Shown here: in pieces, positions 1 to 5,495 of the stretch
Numbering within the stretch: the first letter of the stretch is position 1
How the letters are laid out: every line of letters starts with the position of its first letter
Source: Bifidobacteriaceae bacterium
Lineage (GTDB): Bacteria > Actinomycetota > Actinomycetes > Actinomycetales > WQXJ01
Direction of reading: 5' to 3'
Length of the DNA stretch: 6,833 nucleotides
Assembly: GCA_031265345.1 (NCBI GenBank)
Contig: JAISCU010000292.1
Span: 1-6,833, forward strand
Notes under the pieces: generated by a model
Databases searched by the model: none
What the model was told of the DNA's origin: nothing
What the model saw: the letters and a program-made list of their open reading frames with translations, nothing else
Position numbers and translations under genes: made by a program

Positions 1-332
1 AGCGCGCTCAGTTTGTCCGGGCGCGGCACCACCGCCACCCCGAAGACGCGCGGCCGCTTGTCGCTGCGGAACAGCTTGGTCAGCACCGCCCCTTCGACCG
101 TGCACACGGGCACTCCCAACTCGGCGCACAGCGCGGCCAGTCCTTGAGACAGCGGATGCGCGTCGTCGTGGTACACCTCCACGAACTCGACGCCCGCCCG
201 CAGCGCGTTGGCCAACGGTTCCGCGTCCTCGATCAGCGCGGTCTTGGTGTTGGCATGGTTCGGCTTGGCGAGGTCGGCTATCCGCTGAGCCCTCGGATCG
301 GCCAGGCTCTTGATCGGCTCGGACACGTTCAC
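1..332 (-). CDS. tsnR: TsnR/NshR-like 23S rRNA (adenosine 2'-O)-methyltransferase, N-terminal part (runs off the window)
   Basis: The first 110 codons are present; the 3' part lies beyond position 1. The translation opens MNVSEPIKSLADPRAQRIAD, continues with AKPNHANTKTALIEDAEPL (about residues 22-40) and AGVEFVEVY (46-54), and reaches LTKLFRSDKRPRVFGVAVVPRP (about 84-105). From memory this aligns without gaps to the thiostrepton-resistance methylase of Streptomyces azureus, including the KPS-SNIKT-LIED-EPL block. That family methylates the 2'-OH of A1067 in 23S rRNA, in the thiopeptide and L11 binding site. What is visible is the L30e-like substrate-binding domain; the SPOUT catalytic domain is not in the window, so activity cannot be judged. 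I chose the GTG whose last two bases start the ruvX stop (GTGA overlap), because it gives the family-like N-terminus. A second GTG two codons later is possible. There is no strong Shine-Dalgarno, so coupling to ruvX is likely. A general TrmH-family methylase is the alternative. Confidence 0.85.
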   Translation of the reverse strand, partial: MNVSEPIKSLADPRAQRIADLAKPNHANTKTALIEDAEPLANALRAGVEFVEVYHDDAHPLSQGLAALCAELGVPVCTVEGAVLTKLFRSDKRPRVFGVAVVPRPDKLSA

Positions 333-868
333 CCCGCGACCCTACCAGGAGCGGATTCGGGGAACACGGGTTGGCGTCTGACGCCAACCCGTGGTCCCTG
401 GGACGCGTCGAGGGCCGCTTGGAGTATCAGCACCGCCGCGGCCTGGTCTATCACGGGGCGCTGCTCCTTGGCCCGCCGTCCGGCGGCCCGCAGTTGGGCG
501 CTGGCCTGGACGGTGGTCCGCCGCTCGTCCTGCAATGCCGTCTCGACTCCCAGAGCTGCCAGCGCCGCCGCTAGTTCGGCCGCTTCGGCCGCCTTCCGGC
601 CGACGGTCCCGTTCATGTTCAGCGGATAGCCCACCACGACCCGCTTTGCACGATGCCGCTCGGCCAGGTCCGCGATCTCGGCGGCCAGCGCGCCCACGTC
701 TCGCCCGCCACGTTTCATGGTGTCCAATGGCGTGGCCAGGATCAAGTCCGGATCGGTCACAGCCAGCCCGATGCGCACCTGGCCCAGGTCCACTCCCAGC
801 CAGGGGCCCGGCCTCGACTCGGCCGGGGACTCGCCCGGAGACTCGGACGAAGACTCGGACGTGGTCAC
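329..868 (-). CDS. ruvX: RuvX/YqgF family Holliday-junction resolvase-like nuclease
   Basis: 179 residues from a GTG start that overlaps the alaS stop as GTGA. The RNase H-like fold is clear: WLGVDLGQVRIGLAVTDP (residues 23-40, with D27 the first acidic catalytic residue), RVVVGYPLNMNGT (76-88), QDERRTTVQA (113-122, E115) and VIDQAAAVLILQ (139-150, D141). The family acts in 16S rRNA 5' processing and/or as a Holliday-junction resolvase-like nuclease. The protein is longer than the usual 140-160 residues at both ends. The first 21 residues are a low-complexity SESS/SESP/GESP/AESR tract encoded by a 12-nt tandem repeat. The last 25 or so residues (after QAALDASQG) are an Arg/Pro-rich tail encoded over a perfect hairpin. 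A much longer frame-open extension upstream (to 1504) is only the shadow of alaS. The stop overlaps the start of the tsnR-like gene. Confidence 0.97.
   Translation of the reverse strand: MTTSESSSESPGESPAESRPGPWLGVDLGQVRIGLAVTDPDLILATPLDTMKRGGRDVGALAAEIADLAERHRAKRVVVGYPLNMNGTVGRKAAEAAELAAALAALGVETALQDERRTTVQASAQLRAAGRRAKEQRPVIDQAAAVLILQAALDASQGPRVGVRRQPVFPESAPGRVAG
365..393 (-). repeat. Perfect 13-bp inverted repeat with 3-base loop, upstream of the tsnR-like gene
   Basis: CACGGGTTGGCGT (365-377) and ACGCCAACCCGTG (381-393) are exact reverse complements around CTG. The hairpin lies in codons 159-168 of ruvX, past the conserved nuclease domain, and its 3' foot is 32 nt before the tsnR GTG. It is followed on the transcript by TTCCCCG, not a U-tract, so it is not a classical intrinsic terminator. 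It could be an attenuator, an RNA-processing or stability element, or a protein-binding site. Confidence 0.85.
816..863 (-). repeat. Four 12-nt tandem units at the 5' end of ruvX
   Basis: GACTCGG-type blocks begin at 816, 828, 840 and 852 on the plus strand, an exact 12-nt period. On the coding strand they encode SESS, SESP, GESP and AESR at residues 4-19 of RuvX. This gives a disordered acidic N-terminal extension ahead of the nuclease fold. Confidence 0.85.
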
Positions 869-3528
869 AGCGCCCCGGCGATGGCGCCCCAGGCCTCGTC
901 CAGCTTGGTGCCGTCCGCGCCGCCGCCTTGGGCCAAGGCGGGCTTGCCGCCACCCCCGCCTCCCAGGACCTTGGAAGCCAGCCCGACCAACGCCCCGGCC
1001 TTGTGCCCGGCCGATTGAGCGGCATCGTTCACCGCCACCGCCAACAGACCACGCCCGGAATCCGGGTCGCGGACGCCCAGAGCAACCACTGCGGGCGAGG
1101 CCTCGCCCAGGCGGGAGCGCACGTCGGTGGCGAGCCCCCGCAGGTCCTCGGCCGTGGCGCCCTCCAGGGCGGCGGTGACCAGGCGGACCCCGGCGACCGT
1201 GCGAGCGGCATCGGCCAACTGGGGCGCCTGTTCCGCCAACTTGGCGGAGCGCATGGAGGCCAGCGCCTTGTCCGTCTCCTTCAGTTTCGCGACCAATGAG
1301 CCCACCCGGTCGACCAGTTCGTCGGGCCGGACCTTCAAGACCTCGGTCAACTGCGAGACCAGCAGGTGCTCTTTGGCCTGGTGCGCGTAGGCGCCGTCCG
1401 CGACCAACGCCTCGACCCGGCGCACGCCGGAGCCGATCGAGGCCTCGCCGAGGACCGAGACCCGGCCCAACTCGCCGGACCGACGCATGTGCGTCCCGGC
1501 GCAAAGCTCGCGCGACCAGTCCCCGCCGATCGACACGACCCGGACGATCTCGCCGTACTTCTCCCCGAACAGGGCCATCGCGCCGAGGTCGCGGGCCTGG
1601 TCGAGCGGCATGAGCTCCTCGGTCACGTCGAGGTCCTCGGCCAGGACGCTGTTGACCCGCTCCTCGATCTCGCCCAGGACCGACTGCGGGACGCCGGAGC
1701 CGTAACGGAAGTCGAAGCGCAGCCGTGAGGGCGCGTTCTCCGACCCGGCCTGTGTGGCCGTGGCGCCCAGATGCTCCCGCAGCGACTTGTGAACCATGTG
1801 AGTGGCGGTGTGGGCTCTCGAGATGGCGCGGCGCCGCTCCACGTCGATCCGGCCCAGGCCGACGTCGCCGGTCGCCAGGTTGCCCTCGATGAGACGGCCG
1901 CGGTGGACTGACAGGCCGCGGATGGGCCGTTGCACGTCATCGACCTCGAAGACCGCGCCGGAGTCGAACTCGATGGTGCCCTGGTCGGCCAGCTGGCCGC
2001 CCGCCTCGGCGTAGAACGGGGTCTTGTCGAGGATCAATTCCAGGCTGGCCGGGGCCGTCACCAGGCTCGCATCCTGGCCATCTTGGATCATCGCCAGGAC
2101 ACGGCCGCGCGACTCGAACTCGGTGTAGCCGGTGAAATCCGTCAGCCCTGACTGGGCCGCCAACTCTTGGTACACGGAGGTGTCGGCGTGGCCGGTCTTC
2201 TTGGCGGCGGCGTCCGCCCTGGCCCGTTCCTTCTGCTGCTTCATCAGCGCCCGGAAGGCCTCTTGGTCGACCTGCAAGCCCTCTTCGGCGGCGATCTCCA
2301 AAGTCAAGTCGATGGGGAAGCCGTAGGTGTCGTGGAGCTGGAAGGCGTCCCGGCCGGACAGCGCGGGCCGGTTGGCGGCTTTGGTCTGGCTGATCGCCAC
2401 GTCGAGGATGGTCGATCCGCTGGCCAGCGTCCGCAGGAACGACTCCTCCTCGCCGCAGGCGGTGGCCTTGATCCGCGCCCAGTCGCGGTCGAGCTCCGGA
2501 TAGGACGCCTTCATGGCGTTCTTGGAGACCTCGAACAGCTCCGGGAAGACCGGCTCTTCCACCCCGAGCAGCCTGATGGAGCGGACCACTCTTCGCAGCA
2601 ATCGCCGGAGCACATAGCCGCGGCCCTCGTTGGACGGGGTCACACCGTCCCCGATCACCATCAGCCCGGAACGCACATGGTCTGCGATCACTCGCATCCT
2701 TATGTCGGCTTCCCGGTCGGCGCCGTAGGAGCGCTTGGTCAATTCCTCGGTCCGCCTGATCACCGGCGCGACCTCATCGATCTCATAGAGGTTGGCCACG
2801 TCCTGGAGCAAGTAGGCGACGCGTTCCAAGCCCATGCCGGTGTCGATGTTCTTCTGCTCGAGTTCGCCGAGCAGCGGATAGTCCTCTTTCGCGCCGCCCG
2901 GCCCGCGCTCGAACTCCATGAAGACCAGGTTCCAGATCTCCAAGAACCGGTCCTCGTCCACCACCGGGCCGCCGTCCGGGCCGAACTGAGCGCCCCGGTC
3001 GACATAGATCTCCGAGCACGGTCCGGCCGGGCCGGGCTGGCCGGTGGACCAGAAATTGTCTTTGATGCCGCGCCGTTGAATCCGCTGTTTCGGTAGGCCC
3101 GCGACGGAGCGCCACAGAGCCGCCGCCTCGTCGTCATCGTGGTAGACCGTCACCCAGATCCGATCCGGGTCGAAACCGAGGAAACCGTCTTTCTGGGGGC
3201 CGGTGACCAGTTCCCAGGCGTGGGCGATGGCGCCTTCCTTGAAGTAGTCCCCGAACGAGAAATTGCCATTCATCTGGAAGAACGTGCCGTGACGGGTGGT
3301 CTTGCCGACCTCTTCGATGTCGCCGGTGCGCAGGCACTTCTGGACCGAGGCGGCGCGCGGCCACGGCGCGGGGACCTCCCCCAGCATGTACGGAATGAAC
3401 GGGACCATGCCGGCGACGGTGAACAACAGCGACGGGTCCTGGCTGATCAGCGAGGCGGACGGCTGAACCACATGGCCCCGGTCCTCGAAGTAGCTCAGGA
3501 AGCGGTTGCGGATTTCGGAGGTTCGCAT
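865..3528 (-). CDS. alaS: Alanyl-tRNA synthetase
   Basis: 887 residues, full length for bacterial AlaRS. It charges tRNA-Ala with alanine and edits mis-charged Ser/Gly. The class II catalytic core is seen from MRTSEIRNRFLSYFEDRGH at the start through TRHGTFFQMNGNFSFGDYF (residues 78-96), FLEIWNLVFMEFER (195-208) and TGMGLERVAYLLQ (230-242). The editing domain contains PFYAEAGGQLADQGTI (504-519) and the zinc/editing ligands H573 and H577 (HTATH) with C676 and H680 (CAGTH). The C-terminal C-Ala domain ends in the glycine-rich GGGGGGKP (856-863). All key residues are intact. The ATG is 37 nt after the preceding gene and has no convincing Shine-Dalgarno (only GAAAG some distance upstream). The stop overlaps the ruvX GTG. 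Some actinobacterial operons continue alaS-ruvX-mltG-aroE; here a tsnR-like gene follows ruvX. Confidence 0.99.
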   Translation of the reverse strand: MRTSEIRNRFLSYFEDRGHVVQPSASLISQDPSLLFTVAGMVPFIPYMLGEVPAPWPRAASVQKCLRTGDIEEVGKTTRHGTFFQMNGNFSFGDYFKEGAIAHAWELVTGPQKDGFLGFDPDRIWVTVYHDDDEAAALWRSVAGLPKQRIQRRGIKDNFWSTGQPGPAGPCSEIYVDRGAQFGPDGGPVVDEDRFLEIWNLVFMEFERGPGGAKEDYPLLGELEQKNIDTGMGLERVAYLLQDVANLYEIDEVAPVIRRTEELTKRSYGADREADIRMRVIADHVRSGLMVIGDGVTPSNEGRGYVLRRLLRRVVRSIRLLGVEEPVFPELFEVSKNAMKASYPELDRDWARIKATACGEEESFLRTLASGSTILDVAISQTKAANRPALSGRDAFQLHDTYGFPIDLTLEIAAEEGLQVDQEAFRALMKQQKERARADAAAKKTGHADTSVYQELAAQSGLTDFTGYTEFESRGRVLAMIQDGQDASLVTAPASLELILDKTPFYAEAGGQLADQGTIEFDSGAVFEVDDVQRPIRGLSVHRGRLIEGNLATGDVGLGRIDVERRRAISRAHTATHMVHKSLREHLGATATQAGSENAPSRLRFDFRYGSGVPQSVLGEIEERVNSVLAEDLDVTEELMPLDQARDLGAMALFGEKYGEIVRVVSIGGDWSRELCAGTHMRRSGELGRVSVLGEASIGSGVRRVEALVADGAYAHQAKEHLLVSQLTEVLKVRPDELVDRVGSLVAKLKETDKALASMRSAKLAEQAPQLADAARTVAGVRLVTAALEGATAEDLRGLATDVRSRLGEASPAVVALGVRDPDSGRGLLAVAVNDAAQSAGHKAGALVGLASKVLGGGGGGKPALAQGGGADGTKLDEAWGAIAGAL

Positions 3529-3544
3529 TGGTTATCGGTTCGCT

Positions 3545-3568
3545 TTCGCGGATTCGTTCGCGGATTCA
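3545..3568 (-). repeat. 12-nt tandem duplication before alaS
   Basis: On the plus strand TTCGCGGATTCG (3545-3556) is followed directly by TTCGCGGATTCA (3557-3568). The second copy contains the stop codon of the DUF6167-like gene. A partial copy-like GGTTCGC lies just beyond (3537-3543). The repeat fills most of the gap before alaS, where no clear Shine-Dalgarno is present. Confidence 0.8.
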
Positions 3569-3802
3569 GTCGGCTTTGAGCAGGGCCTGTCTAAGTTCGG
3601 CCTCACGGGCGGCGGCGGCGTCGCGGATCTCGTCCCTGATGTCGCTCACGGCGCTGACGGCTTGGTCGATCCGTTTGGCCACGCCTTCGGGCGAGGCGGC
3701 GCGTCTGACGGTGTCGAAACGCCGGTAGGCCAGGTAAGCCAGAGTCACTCCCAGACCGATGCCGAGCGTCACGCCCAGCCCGGCCCACCAGATCCGGCGC
3801 AC
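3566..3802 (-). CDS. Small membrane-anchored protein, DUF6167-like
   Basis: 78 residues. The N-terminal half holds one hydrophobic segment (about residues 4-26, IWWAGLGVTLGIGLGVTLAYL) preceded by two arginines. The Gly-x-x-x-Gly spacing could favour helix packing. The rest (about 36-75) is charged and helical, ending REAELRQALL, and would lie on one side of the membrane. Size, topology and position between a DUF948 gene and alaS match the small protein annotated as DUF6167 in many actinobacteria. Its function is unknown to me. The GTG start begins one base after the TAG of the preceding gene. It is supported by a strong Shine-Dalgarno, GGAAGGGG, with 7 nt spacing, placed inside the end of that gene. 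The stop codon falls in a 12-nt tandem repeat leading to alaS. Confidence 0.8.
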   Translation of the reverse strand: MRRIWWAGLGVTLGIGLGVTLAYLAYRRFDTVRRAASPEGVAKRIDQAVSAVSDIRDEIRDAAAAREAELRQALLKAD

Positions 3803-3803
3803 C

Positions 3804-4193
3804 CTAGTTCCCCTTCCGCTTCTTCTTCGATTTGGTCTTGGCGCCGCTCGCGCGCTTCGAGAACGTGGTCCTCACGCCATAGGTGAAAGCCGCCAGTTTG
3901 ATCAGCGGGCCGCCCAGCGTGGCCGAGAACAATGCGGTCAGGGCCGACACGTTCTGGGACACGTCCGCCGCCGCCGTGGTGATCGTGTCCACCTTCTCCA
4001 CCTGGGTGTTGGCGCCCGCCACCGTGGTGGCCGCCTCGTCCAGGATCGGCAACGTGTGCTCCGTCAAGTCCTTCACCGACTTGGTGGCCTCCTGGAAGAC
4101 TTTGCCCAACCGCAGCACCGGCACGGCCAGTATCGCCACCAACGCCACGAACGCGATGGCGGCGATCAGGCCGGCGACCTCTCCGAGCGTCAT
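3804..4193 (-). CDS. DUF948 domain membrane protein
   Basis: 129 residues. There is one N-terminal transmembrane helix (about residues 6-27, VAGLIAAIAFVALVAILAV), then a long helical, Thr/Val/Ala-rich region (about 30-85, HTLPILDEAATTVAGANTQV) likely to form a coiled coil. A short region reading LGGPLIKLAAFTYGVR (93-108) follows, and a very basic tail (KTKSKKKRKGN) ends the protein. The TLPILDEAATTVAGANTQ and GGPLIKLAAFTYGVR stretches fit the DUF948 family usually encoded between rpsD and alaS in actinobacteria. The biochemical role is not known. It lies 48 nt after rpsD with an excellent Shine-Dalgarno AAGGAGG (5 nt spacing). That site is the last of three tandem AAGGAG copies. The stop is one base before the next gene. 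Confidence 0.9.
   Translation of the reverse strand: MTLGEVAGLIAAIAFVALVAILAVPVLRLGKVFQEATKSVKDLTEHTLPILDEAATTVAGANTQVEKVDTITTAAADVSQNVSALTALFSATLGGPLIKLAAFTYGVRTTFSKRASGAKTKSKKKRKGN
3810..3817 (-). promoter_or_regulatory. Ribosome binding site of the DUF6167-like gene
   Basis: GGAAGGGG lies 7 nt before the GTG at 3802, inside the 3' end of the DUF948 gene. It supports the GTG start and the 1-base intergenic distance. Confidence 0.7.
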
Positions 4194-4198
4194 AGCAG

Positions 4199-4229
4199 CC
4201 TCCTTGTGCTCCTTCTGCTCCTTGTGCTC
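4199..4229 (-). repeat. Three tandem 9-nt Shine-Dalgarno-like units before the DUF948 gene
   Basis: On the mRNA strand the sequence is three consecutive units CACAAGGAG / CAGAAGGAG / CACAAGGAG, closed by a G. The last gives AAGGAGG (4199-4205) 5 nt from the ATG at 4193. The other two lie 9 and 18 nt further upstream, too far for normal initiation at this start. They could act as standby sites or simply reflect slippage. Confidence 0.8.
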
Positions 4230-4241
4230 TTGGCGGGTTCC

Positions 4242-4871
4242 TCAGCGCGAGTAGTGCTCGACGACCAGTTGGACATCGCAGGTGACGGGCACTTCGGCCC
4301 GCTTGGGCGCCCTCACCAGTTGCGAACGCAACCGTTCCAGGTTGACGTCGAGGTACTCCGGGATCTGCCACACCTGGACGTCCCGGTGCGCCCCGGCGGC
4401 CGCCACCTGGAACGGCACCATCGGCTGCGACTTCGGTTTGATCATCATGACCTGGCCGGGCTTGACCCGGAACGAGGGACGGTCGACCAGTTTGCCATCG
4501 ACCAGCACATGGCGGTGGACCACGACTTGCCGCGCTTGATAGATGGTGCGCGCGAAACCCGACCGCAGCACCAGCGCGTCGAGGCGCACCTCCAGCAATT
4601 CGACCAGCGCCTCGCCGGTCAGGCCCGGCTGTTTGCGGGCGTCCTGGAAGGCCCTCACGATCTGCTTCTCCCGCAGGCCGTACTGGGCGCGCAGGCGCTG
4701 CTTCTCCCGGAGCCGGATGGCGTAGTCGGATTCGGTCCGGCGGCGTCCCCGTCCATGTTCGCCTGGCGGGTAGGGCCTCCGGTCGAAGTACTTGACCGCT
4801 TTCGGGGTCAGAGCCAGCCCGAGGGCCCTCGATTCGCGCACTTGCTTGCGCGCGCGGCGCACAGAACTCAT
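4242..4871 (-). CDS. rpsD: 30S ribosomal protein S4
   Basis: 209 residues. S4 binds 16S rRNA early in 30S assembly. The N-terminal part contains the conserved RRPYPPGEHGRGR (residues 31-43) and REKQRLRAQYGLREKQ (55-70). The S4 RNA-binding domain covers about 96-142 (RLDALVLRSGFARTIYQARQ onwards, then DGKLVDRPSFRVKPG). The C-terminus KRAEVPVTCDVQLVVEHYSR is standard for S4. The N-terminal zinc-binding cysteines of many S4 proteins are absent, as in the cysteine-free actinobacterial form (SRALGLALTPKAVKYF). The reading frame stays open for 38 more codons upstream, but the family start and the AGGAGA Shine-Dalgarno at 4882-4887 fix this ATG. It is the first gene of the operon. Confidence 0.98.
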   Translation of the reverse strand: MSSVRRARKQVRESRALGLALTPKAVKYFDRRPYPPGEHGRGRRRTESDYAIRLREKQRLRAQYGLREKQIVRAFQDARKQPGLTGEALVELLEVRLDALVLRSGFARTIYQARQVVVHRHVLVDGKLVDRPSFRVKPGQVMMIKPKSQPMVPFQVAAAGAHRDVQVWQIPEYLDVNLERLRSQLVRAPKRAEVPVTCDVQLVVEHYSR

Positions 4872-4988
4872 CTGTCGGTATTCTCCTGTTCGTGTTGTTG
4901 CGAAACGCGCCCGGCTATGACTGCCGAGCACGGGGCCAGCACTTGCGGCCAAGACCCCAGGGCACCCATGCGGGCGCACCAGCAAACG
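4872..4988 (-). promoter_or_regulatory. rpsD leader with a small hairpin
   Basis: This is the putative 5' untranslated leader of the rpsD operon. It contains a nested stem-loop at 4932-4958: GGGG pairs with CCCC outside, and CTTG-GCCG-CAAG forms a perfect small hairpin inside. S4 represses its own operon through leader RNA in some bacteria. Whether this structure does so here is inference; I recognise no known S4 leader motif. Confidence 0.3.
4882..4887 (-). promoter_or_regulatory. rpsD ribosome binding site
   Basis: AGGAGA lies 10 nt before the ATG at 4871. It decides the start of rpsD against longer in-frame possibilities upstream. Confidence 0.75.
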
Positions 4989-4997
4989 ACTCTATCA
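4989..4997 (-). promoter_or_regulatory. Candidate extended -10 promoter for the rpsD operon
   Basis: On the minus strand this reads TGATAGAGT: a TGN extension followed by a TANNNT hexamer (TAGAGT), the pattern of housekeeping-sigma promoters in actinobacteria. It stands out from GC-rich surroundings. No good -35 is found 17 nt upstream (GGCCCG). Transcription from here would give a leader of roughly 110 nt before the rpsD ATG. Confidence 0.4.
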
Positions 4998-5109
4998 TCC
5001 CCGCGGTTGGCCGGGCCTCGATCCGGACCTGTCTGGACGGCATCGGGCATCCGCTCCCATTGGTCGAACGGACCGCCCGGCGTTTCCCAGGCCGCGCCGC
5101 ACCGCGTCG
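4998..5109. other. Spacer between the rpsD promoter and the repeat array
   Basis: I see no gene here. GGCATCGGGCAT at 5039-5050 matches the right end of repeat units 3 and 4 (GGCATCGGG) but is out of register with the 137-bp period. It may be an older, decayed repeat copy. Otherwise nothing recognisable. Confidence 0.4.
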
Positions 5110-5246
5110 GGCCTCCCGGAGCCACCGCCGCGGCTGGGTCCCGTCACGGCGACTGTCTGCGGACGGGACAGATAAGGCTGCCGATGCCGCCGACCCGCCT
5201 TACCTGCACAAACGCCGGTAGCCGACCACGCGGCTCCGGGTGCCTC
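5110..5246. repeat. 137-bp repeat, unit 0 (degenerate)
   Basis: This is the most diverged unit. It keeps CCACCGCCGCGG near its left end, GGGACA at 5165-5170, CCGATGCCGCCGAC (5181-5194) and an 18-nt segment at 5202-5219 that is identical to unit 1 at 5339-5356, exactly 137 bp away. One 1-nt indel shifts the middle (138 bp offset). It has a clear left-half divergence and lacks the GTGACC head. Confidence 0.65.
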
Positions 5247-5383
5247 GTGACGCAACCCACCGCCGCGCGGCTTGGTTGCCCCGCCACGGTGGTTTAGGGA
5301 CAGGCGCGGGAAGAGCCGCCGATGCCGCCGACAGGCTGACCTGCACAAACGCCGGTTGTCGACCGGGCGGCATCGGGCGGCTC
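5247..5383. repeat. 137-bp repeat, unit 1
   Basis: It begins GTGACGCAACCCACCG and contains GGTGGTTTAGGGACA (5288-5302). Its right half can form a 17-bp stem with one bulged base: GAGCCGCCGATGCCGCC (5314-5330) pairs with GGCGGCATCGGGCGGCTC (5366-5383). Inside that stem CGACA/TGTCG can pair again. The next unit starts exactly 137 bp on. Confidence 0.85.
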
Positions 5384-5492
5384 GTGACCCAACCCACCGC
5401 GGCACCGCCCGGTCGCGCTGCGACGGTGGGTTGGGTCAACTCGCAGTCACCGTCGCGCGTCTCGCTCGCGCCGCGAAGGTGGTTTAGGGACA
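5384..5492. repeat. 137-bp repeat, unit 2 (truncated and rearranged), with a 14-bp perfect hairpin
   Basis: It begins GTGACCCAACCCACCG. GACCCAACCCACCG (5386-5399) and CGGTGGGTTGGGTC (5424-5437) are perfect reverse complements, 14 bp with a 24-nt loop. After this a second, diverged left half appears (TCACCGTCGCGCG onwards). It ends in GGTGGTTTAGGGACA (5478-5492), the same 15-mer as in unit 1. The right half of the unit is missing; instead the stop codon of the DUF559 gene follows 3 bp later. Confidence 0.8.
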
Positions 5493-5495
5493 AGA

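Noticed and set aside
365..393. Intrinsic transcription terminator of the alaS-ruvX operon
   Set aside because: The stem is strong, but no U-tract follows and the tsnR-like gene overlaps the ruvX stop immediately afterwards.
329..1504. A 391-codon version of RuvX with a long N-terminal extension
   Set aside because: The extra 212 codons overlap alaS in another frame and are Arg/Gly-rich. The GTG at 868 in the GTGA overlap gives a normal RuvX.
4242..4985. A longer rpsD product beginning 38 codons upstream
   Set aside because: The added residues do not belong to S4, and the Shine-Dalgarno AGGAGA lies inside that extension, upstream of the family start.
3759..5297. A 512-codon open frame on the plus strand
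   Set aside because: It is antisense to rpsD and both small membrane protein genes, which are clearly real. Its product is His/Arg/Leu-rich low-complexity sequence typical of the opposite strand of GC-rich genes.
5386..5437. Integron attC site: ACCCAAC and GTTGGGT fit the RYYYAAC / GTTRRRY box pattern, and a gene sits between repeat blocks.
   Set aside because: Only unit 2 has both boxes. Other units read CTTAGGG or TTTAGGG on the right side. The span between boxes is about 50 bp, shorter than usual attC sites. Several units are adjacent with no gene between them, and no integrase is visible.
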